Below, one piece after another: positions 6,675-15,186 of a stretch of DNA of 37,818 nt (the first letter of the stretch is position 1; each line of letters starts with the position of its first letter). This stretch comes from Chitinophagaceae bacterium. GTDB taxonomy: Bacteria; Bacteroidota; Bacteroidia; Chitinophagales; Chitinophagaceae. The stretch covers positions 1 to 37,818 of the forward strand of contig JACVCQ010000001.1 of the NCBI GenBank assembly GCA_016741945.1. Reading direction: 5' to 3'. The notes under the pieces are model-generated. The model had not been told where the DNA came from. It did not search any database and saw only the letters and a list, made by a program, of their open reading frames with translations. The translations under genes and the position numbers were made by a program.

Positions 6675-9170
6675 TCACTTATTACAATACTGCGCAATAA
6701 TATTATTCGCCTCATTATAATTTTTCGACTTGGCAATTTGTAAGGTCTGACAACCCAATTCCTTTTCGCCCAGATTAATATGACTGATTCCTTTAAAGAA
6801 TTCCGATTTGCCATCGTTGGAAATTTTCAGCGCAATTACTTTATCGAAATAAAAAATAGCTTTTCTGAATTGGTTTAAATTAAAAAAGCTTACACCGGCA
6901 TTTTCATAAATCGCGTAATTAAACGCATTGATCTCAGCCGCACGTACAAATTTGGCAGCTGCAGTTTTATAATCTTGTTTAGTGAAAGCGACAACCCCTT
7001 CATTATATATCTGAGTAGCTTGTTGTAAGGAAGTTGCTGTTTGTTCCCGATTTGTACTAATCGTACCGCTAAAGTTGATGTTATTCGTAATTTCCTGTTT
7101 TCTTTGCATCAGATTCGCATAATCAGTTTCACTGGCTGGTCTACTTCCTTTCGGACCAAAAAGATTTAGTGCACTGTCGGCTAGCTTTAATAACTCAGGT
7201 GTTCCTTTCTGTAGTGAATTTAGTAAACCCATGAGATATAAGTTCCATGCAAAAGGTTCATTACGATATTTAGTATAGGTTCTAAATGCTTTGGCAATAC
7301 CTGCAGTATCTCTTCTTTTTGCATGTACGGCAACCAAAGTTTGGTAATAAGTATTGGCTCTGGGTTTATTGTAATAAGCCATTTCAGCATAATATTTTGC
7401 ACTATCCATTTGATCAGTATTAAAAAAAACATTTGCCATTAAAAACTGACTGTAGTAAATATGCGGATTATGCGGAATAGCTTTTCTTAGTAAACGCAAT
7501 GCCTCATCATACTGTTTGTTCTCGGAATGATACCTGCCTAGAATGGCATCAATGGGTTGCGACGAAGAAGTAAGATTCGGAATGGGGGGGAACATGGTTT
7601 TCACTTCAGTGAGGGGAATACTCATGGGTTCATTTTTCAGATCCGGAACAACACGAAACTGAGCTTTCAGTGAAACATAAGTTAAATAGGTAACGTATGT
7701 AGTTGGTAATAATATCAAAATAGTAATAATGCCATACAATGGATGAGCCAATGAAAAAGTAGGATTCACCTTTACCGTATTGTCATCATTGATTGCTTGT
7801 TTAGCCTTAATATAACTCCCAAGATTGATAGCGGTTACACATGCAAAAAATACTTGCATGATCGCTCTTTCAATCGGAAAGTTCAAACCTGCATCTACAG
7901 CATATACAATTAATGCCATGAAAGAAAATAATGCAATTAGTTTTGTTTGCTCGCCGGCAGTGGATCGTAAAGTTTTGATCGTACAATAGAAAAGACACAC
8001 ATATAGTGATAAGTACAATAATCCACCTAATAAACCTAATTCTGCAGCATGTTCTAAAAAATCATTGTGAGCATGTGCGGGTACATTTAAGTCATCAATA
8101 TATTCTTTCTCATAAGGAATAGAAGCCAGCTTCCAATTACCATATCCACAACCCATCAAAGGGTTCTCGGCAATATAATCAAATGCATGTTCCCATAATT
8201 TAAAACGATAACTTGAAGCGTCATTGGTCAATGCGATAGAACTAATATTACCAATCACACTGCCATAACGACCACTATTGCTTTGCTGTAATGTAGTTAC
8301 TTGTGTATTAATGGCCTGTGTAATAAAAAAAGCAGATAAAAGAGGCAAAAGCAGATATGCAGATCGCAGTAATAGTTGATCCGCCTTCTTTTGTTGAAGG
8401 AATTGCACAAATAAAAATCCAAGGAAAAACAACGACACTAAAATTAAGCTTACATAAGAAGCACGGGCACTAGCCATGAAAATAGTGGCAATACCCAGTG
8501 TTAAAGCAAGAATAAGAAAAATGCGTTCTGCCAGTTTAGCCTGATACAAAGCATATAATACAAATGGTATTTTGATAACCAAGCTGGCTGCAAAAATATT
8601 TTTATTACCTGTATTGCCATTAAGTGAACTGATCAATGCACCGAGAGATGTTTCAGCAATTCCATCAAAAAGTTTATTAAAATATTGTATGGATTCTACT
8701 AATAAAACAGCGGCTAGTAGTCTACATATCAGTATAAATGACCCCTGTTGATTGGCAAATAGGATAGCTAGATTGAAAAAGGCAATCAATGTTACAATGA
8801 ACCTTACAAAGCAAACCCAGGCTTCCACCTGATTCATGGCAAAGAAAATAGACAGGCCTGCGAGAAGAAAAAGCGATAAATAAAGTTTTGTATATAATTG
8901 TCTATAAATGGAGAGGATCACATCTTTATACAGGTCTTTTCTGGCCCAGATATACATCACCACAAGAATATCCAACAATGATACATACAGCCATTGAGGT
9001 CCCATCACATCTATAGCGTTCATATTGGTAATAAAATGAACAGCCATGTACAGCCCCACGATGATCATGGGTATCCAGGAACTCTTATTCTCAGTTTTAA
9101 AATTTGTAGAACCTTGTTTATCAGCAATTTGCTTATCAGAAAAGGGGGAAGTGGGTTTCTTTCTGGCCAT
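6675..9170 (-). CDS. O-antigen ligase/polymerase-like membrane protein with TPR domain
   Basis: 831-aa inner-membrane protein. The first ~460 residues form about a dozen hydrophobic segments. Between two of them lies a Wzy_C/O-antigen-ligase signature region (NPLMGCGYGNWK, then VPAHAHNDFLEHAAELGLLG), whose His and Arg residues are typical of WaaL/Wzy-type glycan transferases. From about residue 535 to the end are TPR-like repeats (for example YDEALRLLRKAIPHNPHIYY and YKTAAAKFVRAAEINAFNYA). The family moves lipid-linked glycans onto an acceptor or polymerises them in the periplasm; the substrate cannot be told from sequence. The start is the ATG at 9170. It is divergent from the S10 operon, and the 423-base gap holds the 11-bp array. 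No glycan genes are adjacent. A terminator follows at 6583-6615. Confidence 0.85.
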   Translation of the reverse strand: MARKKPTSPFSDKQIADKQGSTNFKTENKSSWIPMIIVGLYMAVHFITNMNAIDVMGPQWLYVSLLDILVVMYIWARKDLYKDVILSIYRQLYTKLYLSLFLLAGLSIFFAMNQVEAWVCFVRFIVTLIAFFNLAILFANQQGSFILICRLLAAVLLVESIQYFNKLFDGIAETSLGALISSLNGNTGNKNIFAASLVIKIPFVLYALYQAKLAERIFLILALTLGIATIFMASARASYVSLILVSLFFLGFLFVQFLQQKKADQLLLRSAYLLLPLLSAFFITQAINTQVTTLQQSNSGRYGSVIGNISSIALTNDASSYRFKLWEHAFDYIAENPLMGCGYGNWKLASIPYEKEYIDDLNVPAHAHNDFLEHAAELGLLGGLLYLSLYVCLFYCTIKTLRSTAGEQTKLIALFSFMALIVYAVDAGLNFPIERAIMQVFFACVTAINLGSYIKAKQAINDDNTVKVNPTFSLAHPLYGIITILILLPTTYVTYLTYVSLKAQFRVVPDLKNEPMSIPLTEVKTMFPPIPNLTSSSQPIDAILGRYHSENKQYDEALRLLRKAIPHNPHIYYSQFLMANVFFNTDQMDSAKYYAEMAYYNKPRANTYYQTLVAVHAKRRDTAGIAKAFRTYTKYRNEPFAWNLYLMGLLNSLQKGTPELLKLADSALNLFGPKGSRPASETDYANLMQRKQEITNNINFSGTISTNREQTATSLQQATQIYNEGVVAFTKQDYKTAAAKFVRAAEINAFNYAIYENAGVSFFNLNQFRKAIFYFDKVIALKISNDGKSEFFKGISHINLGEKELGCQTLQIAKSKNYNEANNIIAQYCNK

Positions 9171-9199
9171 AGTTGGGTTATTGCCGTGAAATTAAGGAT

Positions 9200-9408
9200 T
9201 TTGCTATGAGTTCACTATGGGTTCACTATGGTTTCTCTATGGTTTTATTATCATTTCACTATGATTCTCTTATGACTCTCTTATGAAGTTCTTATCACTG
9301 TCGTATCTCTGCCATAACCTTTACTTAACCCATTACCGACCTTCTCAGTTATCTGTCAATATCCGGTCAGTACCCTCTCATAAGACTATCTATACATTCC
9401 AATAACCC
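9200..9408. repeat. Degenerate 11-bp tandem array upstream of the S10 operon
   Basis: Nineteen consecutive 11-bp units can be laid out without a gap from 9200 to 9408. The best-conserved are ttcactatggg (9211), ttcactatggt (9222), ttctctatggt (9233), ttcactatgat (9255), tctcttatgac (9266) and tctcttatgaa (9277). In about 14 of 19 units a TA step falls at positions 6-7, usually preceded by a pyrimidine-rich run. Units after about 9330 are more diverged. The array lies between the divergent membrane-protein gene and rpsJ and is not coding. The remaining gap to the promoter (9409-9532) shows only pyrimidine-rich/cca-type low-complexity sequence. Confidence 0.7.
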
Positions 9409-9532
9409 TAAAAAATGTGCTCTAACCATCAAAAATTCCTATAACCCAGCACCTAGTACCCAGTACCAAGCACCCAATTACTCTAAAATCCCGCAAATCT
9501 TCCGTTTTTTCTTAAAAATATTTATGAATTTC

Positions 9533-9563
9533 TTGACCATTCCATTACAGTCCCTTACCTTTG
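9533..9563 (+). promoter_or_regulatory. Promoter of the S10-spc ribosomal operon
   Basis: TTG at 9533-9535 and TACCTTTG at 9556-9563 are separated by 20 bases, matching the Bacteroidota -33/-7 arrangement (TTG, N19-20, TAnnTTTG). Transcription should start near 9568, about 26 bases before the rpsJ ATG. Confidence 0.8.
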
Positions 9564-9567
9564 CAAC

Positions 9568-9585
9568 CCCAATCAGAAAATTGGG
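9568..9585 (+). promoter_or_regulatory. 5'-terminal hairpin of the rpsJ mRNA leader
   Basis: CCCAAT (9568-9573) and ATTGGG (9580-9585) form a 6-bp stem with a 6-base loop at the predicted mRNA 5' end, ending 8 bases before the rpsJ ATG. It may stabilise the transcript or control translation. A similar arrangement precedes rpsA at 37625. Confidence 0.5.
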
Positions 9586-9593
9586 TTTCGACT

Positions 9594-9899
9594 ATGTCTC
9601 AACGTATCAGAATCAAATTACAATCTTACGATCACAATCTGGTAGATAAATCTGCTGAGAAAATCGTAAAAACAGTGCGCAGCACTGGTGCCGTAGTAAC
9701 TGGTCCAATTCCCTTGCCTACACACAAGAGAATTTTCACTGTACTGCGTTCACCACACGTGAATAAGAAGAGTCGTGAGCAGTTTCAACTGGCTACTCAC
9801 AAGCGTTTGCTGGATATTTACACGTCTTCATCAAGAACAGTAGATGCCCTGAGCAAATTGGATCTGCCTTCTGGTGTTGAGGTAGAAATTAAAGCGTAA
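9594..9899 (+). CDS. rpsJ: 30S ribosomal protein S10
   Basis: 101-aa small-subunit head protein, first gene of the S10 operon; in other bacteria it also joins transcription antitermination complexes with NusB. Sequence MSQRIRIKLQSYDHNLVD, PIPLPTHKRIFTVLRSPHVNK and SREQFQLATHKRLLDIY are unmistakable S10. The start is the ATG at 9594, not the in-frame TTG at 9561, which is part of the promoter -7 box. A 371-base spacer, unusually long for this operon, separates it from rplC. tuf, fusA, rpsG and rpsL are not upstream here. Confidence 0.98.
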   Translation: MSQRIRIKLQSYDHNLVDKSAEKIVKTVRSTGAVVTGPIPLPTHKRIFTVLRSPHVNKKSREQFQLATHKRLLDIYTSSSRTVDALSKLDLPSGVEVEIKA

Positions 9900-10113
9900 A
9901 GCTACGAGCTACGAGCCATGAGCTGCGAGCATTAGTTCTTATCAAATAAATTAGTCATCTGCCAACTCTTTACTTAAATAGAGAAGAAAGCAGCTCTGAA
10001 TAAATAAACGGTCAAAGATTAAGATTACTGATTTTAAATCAGACATCAGACATCCGAGATCATACATATAAACAGGCCCTTCGAGGTTTGTTTACTTCCG
10101 GTACTTCCAACGA

Positions 10114-10178
10114 CCACCATAGCTTTAGCGAAGGTGGTTAGCTAAAAAGCAACCCTCCTTCGCTAAAGCTACGGCGGG
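10114..10178. repeat. Inverted pair of cgctaaagct-type repeats between rpsJ and rplC
   Basis: Two ~24-base copies in opposite orientation, 10114-10137 and 10154-10178, share the core agctttagcgaagg on one strand and differ at a few outer positions. They can form a long hairpin in the mRNA. Each copy ends in its own short dyad (ccacc/ggtgg). The rest of the 9900-10270 spacer has direct repeats of gctacgagct near 9901 and no convincing gene. Confidence 0.7.
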
Positions 10179-10270
10179 TAAAGGGAAAAGGTCGGCAGCG
10201 AACAAGGATTGAATCCCGCTTCATCGGTGGGATGTCCTCTTTAACCTTGCGGGGCATAAACCGCAAAACG

Positions 10271-10888
10271 ATGAAAGGTATTATTGGTAAAAAAATCGGG
10301 ATGACCAGCATCTTCTCGGCAGATGGTAAGCAAACTGCTTGCACCATCATCGAAGCTGGTCCATGTACCGTAACACAGGTGAAGACCCAGGATACTGATG
10401 GTTACACCGCACTTCAATTGGCATTTGGCGACAAAAAAGAAAAGCACTCCACGAAAGCTGAGCTGAATCACTTCGCAAAAGCTCAAACAGCCGCCAAAAA
10501 ATTTGTAAAAGAATTCCGTAATTATTCCATAGAGAAAGCATTGGGAGAAACTGTTACTGTTGACATTTTCGCTGAAGGCGAAAGCGTTGAAGTAGTGGGT
10601 ACTACCAAGGGTAAGGGTTTCCAGGGTGTTGTAAAACGCCATGGTTTCTCGGGTGTGGGTGAGCAATCACACGGTCAGCATGATCGTCAGCGTGCACCGG
10701 GTTCTATCGGTGGTTCTTCTTATCCTTCACGCGTATTCAAGGGCATGAGAATGGCCGGACGTATGGGTGGTGACAGAGTAAAAATGAAGGGATTGAAAGT
10801 GGTGAAGATCTTCCCTGAAAAGAACTATATCCTGATCAGCGGTTCTGTTCCTGGTCATAACGGTTCAATCGTTTTAATCCAGAAGTAA
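10271..10888 (+). CDS. rplC: 50S ribosomal protein L3
   Basis: 205-aa large-subunit protein that binds 23S rRNA near the peptidyl-transferase centre and is an early assembly nucleator. MKGIIGKKIGMTSIF at the N-terminus and the long loop with GKGFQGVVKRHGFSG, SHGQHDRQRAPGSIGG and KGMRMAGRMGGDRV are diagnostic. The start is the ATG at 10271; the in-frame ATG at 10232 would add 13 residues (MSSLTLRGINRKT) not found in the family. rplD follows after 15 bases. Confidence 0.98.
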   Translation: MKGIIGKKIGMTSIFSADGKQTACTIIEAGPCTVTQVKTQDTDGYTALQLAFGDKKEKHSTKAELNHFAKAQTAAKKFVKEFRNYSIEKALGETVTVDIFAEGESVEVVGTTKGKGFQGVVKRHGFSGVGEQSHGQHDRQRAPGSIGGSSYPSRVFKGMRMAGRMGGDRVKMKGLKVVKIFPEKNYILISGSVPGHNGSIVLIQK

Positions 10889-10903
10889 TCACAACTTAAT
10901 TGA

Positions 10904-11542
10904 ATGACCATGCAAGTAGATGTATTAAATATAAAAGGACAGAAGACCGGCAGAACGGTTGAATTACCGGCTGAGGTTTTCGGTATCGAGCCAAATGATC
11001 ATGTGATCTACCTGGCTGTAAAACAGTACCTGGCTGCAGGCCGTCAAGGTACACACAAAGTAAAAACCCGTGCTGAAGTGCAGGGTGCTAGCCGTAAGCT
11101 GCACAAGCAAAAAGGTACCGGTGGTTCTCGTAAAGGTAATATCCGTAACCCTTTGTACAAGGGTGGTGGTACGATCTTCGGACCAAAACCTCACGCTTAC
11201 GATTTCAAATTGAATCGTAAAGTGAAAGACCTCGCTAAGATCTCTGCACTGAGCTACAAAGCAAAAGAAAGCGCGATCGTAGTGGTGGAAGATATTCAGA
11301 TGGACGCACCTAAAACCAAGCAATTGGTGGAAGTGATGAAGAACCTGAACATCGCAGATAAGAAAACACTGGTTGTATTACCGGAGTACAATGATAACCT
11401 GTACCTGAGCACTCGTAACGTACCCAATGTTGCCAGCACTTTATTGGCAGACATCAACACGTATGAGATCATGAATGCAGATGTACTCGTAATCACAGAA
11501 AACACTGCTAAAATCTTCGCAGACGAAGAGGCAGTAGCTTAA
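10904..11542 (+). CDS. rplD: 50S ribosomal protein L4
   Basis: 212-aa protein lining the ribosomal exit tunnel; in Enterobacteria it also represses the S10 operon, which cannot be assumed here. The L4 core includes RQGTHKVKTRAEVQGASRK, KGTGGSRKGNIRNPLYKGGG and FGPKPHAYDF, all typical. Two nearby ATGs (10904, 10910) could start it. MQVDVLNIKG from 10910 aligns best with Bacteroidota homologues as I remember them, so the first two residues are uncertain. It lies 15 bases after rplC and 29 before rplW. Confidence 0.97.
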   Translation: MTMQVDVLNIKGQKTGRTVELPAEVFGIEPNDHVIYLAVKQYLAAGRQGTHKVKTRAEVQGASRKLHKQKGTGGSRKGNIRNPLYKGGGTIFGPKPHAYDFKLNRKVKDLAKISALSYKAKESAIVVVEDIQMDAPKTKQLVEVMKNLNIADKKTLVVLPEYNDNLYLSTRNVPNVASTLLADINTYEIMNADVLVITENTAKIFADEEAVA

Positions 11543-11571
11543 CCAATTAGAAACGTTTCAACCGAAATACA

Positions 11572-11871
11572 ATGAAACTGAGTGAAGTATTAGTAAAGCC
11601 TATTTTAACTGAGAAAGCAAATGCTCAACAAGAAAAGTTGAGAAGATACGCTTTCAAAGTAAATCGTAAGGCGAACAAACTCGAGATCAAAAAAGCAGTA
11701 GAAGAATTTTATGGTGTGAATGTGATCGATGTGAACACTGCTGTTGCTCCAGGTAAAAACAAAACCCGCTACACCAAAGCTGGTTTTATTCAGGGTGCGA
11801 AACCTGCTTACAAAAAAGCATTCGTAACCGTAGCCGAAGGAGAAGCAATTGATCTGTACGCTAACATTTAA
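11572..11871 (+). CDS. rplW: 50S ribosomal protein L23
   Basis: 99-aa protein at the ribosomal tunnel exit, docking site for trigger factor and SRP. MKLSEVLVKPILTEKAN, YAFKVNRKANKLEIKKAVEE and YGVNVIDVNT are the L23 signature. The length is typical. The 136-base spacer to rplB holds two short G/C-rich dyads (about 11875-11920 and 11967-11996, with cctttagg cores) like others in this operon. Confidence 0.97.
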   Translation: MKLSEVLVKPILTEKANAQQEKLRRYAFKVNRKANKLEIKKAVEEFYGVNVIDVNTAVAPGKNKTRYTKAGFIQGAKPAYKKAFVTVAEGEAIDLYANI

Positions 11872-12007
11872 CCCTCAGCCCTGAAGAGGGCAAGCCCTAA
11901 AGGGGGCATGAGGTAGAATGATAAAGTATGGTAGTTCAACTACCGCAAAAGTTGATTAAAAAACAAAACCTAGTTTCCCTTTAGGAGCTAGGGGTAAAAC
12001 AAAGAAA

Positions 12008-12847
12008 ATGGCACTGAAGAAGTACAAACCGATGACTGCCGGAACGCGCTGGAGAATCGGAAATGCTTATGCTGAGATCACTACTAACAAGCCTGAAAAG
12101 AGCTTGTTGGAGCCACAAAAGAAAACTGCAGGACGTAACTCACAGGGTCGTCGTGCAATGCGTTATATGGGTGGTGGTAGCAAGCAACATTATCGTATCA
12201 TCGATTTCAAAAGAAACAAGAGAGATATTGCTGCAACAGTAGTATCTATCGAATACGATCCGAACCGTACTGCGTTCATCGCATTGGTTCAATATACGGA
12301 TGGAGAGAAAAGATACATCATCGCTCCTCAGGGAATTCAGGTGGGTGCAAACATCATCGCTGGTGATGAAGTAGCTCCTGAGATCGGAAATGCTTTGATG
12401 ATGAAAAATATGCCACTGGGTACTATGATTCATAACATTGAATTGCAGCCCGGACAAGGTGGTAAAATGGTAAGAAGTGCCGGTGCATCTGCACAGTTGG
12501 CGAACAAAGAAGAGAAATACGCAGTATTGAAAATGCCTTCTGGCGAATTGCGTAAAGTATTGATCAACTGTTACGCAACTGTAGGTGTGGTTTCTAATAG
12601 CGACCATAACTTGGAAACAGCTGGTAAAGCAGGTAAGAATCGTTGGAAAGGTATCCGTCCACGTGTGCGTGGTGTTGCGATGAACCCGGTAGATCACCCA
12701 ATGGGTGGTGGTGAAGGTAAAGCTTCAGGTGGTCACCCACGTAGCAGAACCGGTAAGTATGCAAAAGGTGAGAAGACACGTACAAAAGGAAAAGGCAGTG
12801 ATAAACTGATCATCCAAAGAAGAGACGGTAAAAAATTAGCAAAATAA
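12008..12847 (+). CDS. rplB: 50S ribosomal protein L2
   Basis: 279-aa protein needed for subunit joining and peptidyl-transferase activity, bound to 23S rRNA. MALKKYKPMTAGTRWRI starts the protein. GRRAMRYMGGGSKQHYRIID and the C-terminal RPRVRGVAMNPVDHPMGGGE with the conserved active-region His are diagnostic, followed by the basic tail GKGSDKLIIQRRDG. The length is normal. It lies 42 bases before rpsS. Confidence 0.98.
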   Translation: MALKKYKPMTAGTRWRIGNAYAEITTNKPEKSLLEPQKKTAGRNSQGRRAMRYMGGGSKQHYRIIDFKRNKRDIAATVVSIEYDPNRTAFIALVQYTDGEKRYIIAPQGIQVGANIIAGDEVAPEIGNALMMKNMPLGTMIHNIELQPGQGGKMVRSAGASAQLANKEEKYAVLKMPSGELRKVLINCYATVGVVSNSDHNLETAGKAGKNRWKGIRPRVRGVAMNPVDHPMGGGEGKASGGHPRSRTGKYAKGEKTRTKGKGSDKLIIQRRDGKKLAK

Positions 12848-12889
12848 TATTTCCGATCTGATCGGAACCAATTTTCAAAATAACTCAAT

Positions 12890-13159
12890 ATGGGTCGTTC
12901 GATTAAAAAAGGTCCTTACGTTGATGCCAACTTAGAAGGTAAAGTTGAAGGTATGAATGATGGCAAAACCAAGAAAGGTGTAATTAAAACTTGGAGCCGT
13001 CGCAGTACCATTACTCCTGATTTTGTTGGACACACTTTTGCAGTGCACAACGGAAACAAGTTCATTCCTGTTTATGTAACCGAATTCATGGTAGGTCACA
13101 AACTGGGTGAATTTGCTCCAACACGCAACTTCAGAGGACACGCAGGAACTAAAAAGTAA
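12890..13159 (+). CDS. rpsS: 30S ribosomal protein S19
   Basis: 89-aa small-subunit head protein contacting 16S rRNA and S13. MGRSIKKGPYVDANLEGKVE, TWSRRSTITPDFVGHTFAVH and VTEFMVGHKLGEFAPTRNF with RGH are the S19 hallmark. The 74-base spacer to rplV has a short run of agct/gat repeats. Confidence 0.98.
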   Translation: MGRSIKKGPYVDANLEGKVEGMNDGKTKKGVIKTWSRRSTITPDFVGHTFAVHNGNKFIPVYVTEFMVGHKLGEFAPTRNFRGHAGTKK

Positions 13160-13233
13160 TCACTTGGCGTAAAGCTGATGGCTGATAGCGAATAGCAGCA
13201 CCACCGGAAGCGATACCCTAAACAAATAAAGAA

Positions 13234-13578
13234 ATGGAAGCAGTAGCTAAACTGAACAATTATCCTACAGGGCCACGCAAAATGCGTTTGCTGGCTGATG
13301 TGATCCGTGGAATGGAGGTAGAGAAGGCATTGGCTATTCTCGAGCACCACCCACAGCACAATGCAGTGCCTTTGGCAAAATTGCTGAAGAGTGCCATCAG
13401 CAACTGGGAGCAAAAAAATAATGGCGCCAGTGCTGCAGACAGCAGTCTGGTGGTAAAAACTGTATTCGTTGACGGAGGTCGTGTACTGAAGCGTATGCGT
13501 CCAGCACCTCAAGGCCGTGGCTACAGGGTACGTAAGCGCAGTAACCATGTAACATTAATCGTAGATTCTAAAAACTAA
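13234..13578 (+). CDS. rplV: 50S ribosomal protein L22
   Basis: 114-aa tunnel protein whose beta-hairpin reaches the macrolide-binding constriction. MEAVAKLNNYPTGPRKMRLL, the hairpin region VDGGRVLKRMRPAPQGRGYR and VRKRSNHVTLIV are characteristic. The start ATG at 13234 gives the usual length. It lies 15 bases before rpsC. Confidence 0.97.
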   Translation: MEAVAKLNNYPTGPRKMRLLADVIRGMEVEKALAILEHHPQHNAVPLAKLLKSAISNWEQKNNGASAADSSLVVKTVFVDGGRVLKRMRPAPQGRGYRVRKRSNHVTLIVDSKN

Positions 13579-13593
13579 TTGTAAAACCACTAT

Positions 13594-14388
13594 ATGGGTC
13601 AGAAAGCAAATCCAATTGGTAACAGGTTAGGTATCATCCGCGGATGGGAAAGTAACTGGTATGGTAGTAAGAAAGACTATGCTACCAAGTTAATCGAGGA
13701 TCATAAGATCCGTACTTACCTGAACGCCCGTATCAACAAGGGCGGTATTGCCAAAATTGTAATAGAGCGTACCCTGGGTAAGCTGATCGGTACAATCCAC
13801 ACCTCTAAACCAGGTATCATCATCGGTAAAGGTGGTGGAGAAGTAGACCGTATCAAAGAAGAGTTGAAAAAATTAACCGGTAAGGAAGATGTACAGATCA
13901 ACATCCTGGAGATCCGTCGTCCTGAACTGGATGCTAATATCGTAGGAGATACTATCGCTCGTCAGATCGAGAATCGTATCAACTTCAAGCGTGCTACTAA
14001 GATGGCGATCGCTTCTACACTCAGAATGGGTGCTGAAGGTATCAAGATCAAGTTGAGTGGTCGTTTGGGTGGTGCTGAGATCGCTCGTAGCGAAGAGTTC
14101 AAACAGGGTCGTGTGCCTTTGCATACTTTCCGTATGGACATCGACTATGCAAACGTATATGCTCAAACTGTTTACGGTAAGATCGGTATCAAAGTATGGA
14201 TCTGTAAAGGTGAAGTACTTGGAAAGCGTGAACTGAATCCAAACTTCGTAGGTGGTAAGAATGATATGAGTGAAAGAAGAGGTGGTGAAGAAAGAGGCGG
14301 AGGACGCGGAGACAGAAGAGATGATCGCGGCGGTCGTGGTGGAGATAGAAGAGATAACCGCGGCGGAGGCGGAAGAGACAGAAGATAA
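13594..14388 (+). CDS. rpsC: 30S ribosomal protein S3 with RGG-rich C-terminal tail
   Basis: 264-aa protein of the mRNA entry channel, with helicase-like contacts to mRNA. MGQKANPIGNRLGIIRGW, the KH domain loop IIIGKGGGEVDRI and the C-terminal domain GRLGGAEIARSEEF, then KVWICKGEVLGKRE, are typical. After residue ~224 it carries a 40-residue tail made almost only of Gly, Arg, Asp and Glu (ERRGGEERGGGRGDRR and similar; 14266-14385), longer and more RGG-like than the tail of E. coli S3 (233 aa in total). The tail is likely disordered and RNA-binding. A spacer rich in ttcaaat repeats separates it from rplP. Confidence 0.97.
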   Translation: MGQKANPIGNRLGIIRGWESNWYGSKKDYATKLIEDHKIRTYLNARINKGGIAKIVIERTLGKLIGTIHTSKPGIIIGKGGGEVDRIKEELKKLTGKEDVQINILEIRRPELDANIVGDTIARQIENRINFKRATKMAIASTLRMGAEGIKIKLSGRLGGAEIARSEEFKQGRVPLHTFRMDIDYANVYAQTVYGKIGIKVWICKGEVLGKRELNPNFVGGKNDMSERRGGEERGGGRGDRRDDRGGRGGDRRDNRGGGGRDRR

Positions 14389-14443
14389 TTTGAAAATCAA
14401 CCCATTTTCAAATTCAATTATTCAAATTTTCAAATTGTAATAA

Positions 14444-14863
14444 ATGTTACAGCCTAAAAGAAGTAAACACAGGAAACAGCAGAAAGGCCGCATTCGTGAA
14501 GTGGCTAAGCGTGGTACTTCCATTTCATTCGGTTCATTTGCTTTGAAAGCGATGGAACCCATCTGGTTAACCAACCGCCAGATCGAGTCTGCCCGTCAGG
14601 CAATGACCCGTGCTATGAAGCGTGAAGGTAATGTGTGGATCCGTGTATTTCCTGATAAGATCATTACCCGTAAGCCTCTTGAGGTAAGGATGGGTAAAGG
14701 TAAAGGTAACCCTGAATTCTGGGCTGCTGTAGTAGAACCAGGACGTATCATCTTCGAATGCGATGGTGTATCTCAGCAGGTAGCTCAAGAAGCGATGGAA
14801 CTCGCTGCTCAGAAGTTACCGATTAAAACCAAATTCATCGTAAGAAGAGACTTACAAGCTTAA
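14444..14863 (+). CDS. rplP: 50S ribosomal protein L16
   Basis: 139-aa protein helping position tRNA in the A site. MLQPKRSKHRKQQKGRI, SFGSFALKAMEPIWLTNRQI, RVFPDKIITRKPLEVRMGKG and GNPEFWAAVVEPGRI are diagnostic. It lies 17 bases before the rpmC ATG. Confidence 0.98.
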   Translation: MLQPKRSKHRKQQKGRIREVAKRGTSISFGSFALKAMEPIWLTNRQIESARQAMTRAMKREGNVWIRVFPDKIITRKPLEVRMGKGKGNPEFWAAVVEPGRIIFECDGVSQQVAQEAMELAAQKLPIKTKFIVRRDLQA

Positions 14864-14880
14864 TTTTCAAATTGACCAAA

Positions 14881-15093
14881 ATGGCAAATAAAAAAGTTGA
14901 ATTCAATAAAGGTCTGAAAGACATGAATGTCGCAGATCTGCAGGCAAGAATTCAGGAAGATCAGTTAAGGCTGAAAAAATTAGAATTCGCACATGCAATT
15001 TCTCCATTGGAGAACCCGATGACTGTTCGTGGTTTGCGCAGAGATATTGCTCGTCTGAAGACTGAGTTGAAGAAAAAACAATTAGGAATTTAA
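14881..15093 (+). CDS. rpmC: 50S ribosomal protein L29
   Basis: 70-aa protein near the tunnel exit. The family core is seen in DLQARIQEDQLRLKKLEFAH, then MTVRGLRRDIARLKTEL with the conserved R-I/L-KT. The start is the ATG at 14881 (MANKKVEF); an in-frame TTG at 14872 is an artefact. The 93-base spacer to rpsQ contains agctcatagctc-type repeats. Confidence 0.95.
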   Translation: MANKKVEFNKGLKDMNVADLQARIQEDQLRLKKLEFAHAISPLENPMTVRGLRRDIARLKTELKKKQLGI

Positions 15094-15143
15094 AGCTTCA
15101 GGCTTCAAGTTCCAAGCGACAAGCTTATCAAAAAAAACTTTGC

Positions 15144-15172
15144 TCACAGCTCATAGCTCGGAGCTCATAGCT
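15144..15172. repeat. agctcatagct palindromic spacer repeat
   Basis: The spacer between rpmC and rpsQ has two copies of agctcatagct separated by a short cgg, which together form a dyad. The preceding bases 15097-15125 hold a related gcttcaagc-type inverted pair. These are members of the short spacer palindromes scattered through the operon. Confidence 0.6.
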
Positions 15173-15186
15173 TAAAAAAATAAACA

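Noticed and set aside
9200..9408. CRISPR array
   Set aside because: Units are 11 bp, contiguous and degenerate, with no spacers and no cas genes in the window.
9561..9593. N-terminal extension of rpsJ from the TTG at 9561
   Set aside because: The TTG is part of the promoter -7 box and the added residues do not belong to S10.
13873..14400. Long antisense frame across rpsC and similar antisense frames in other ribosomal genes
   Set aside because: Shadows of strongly biased ribosomal codons; low-complexity Ser/Thr-rich translations and no support.
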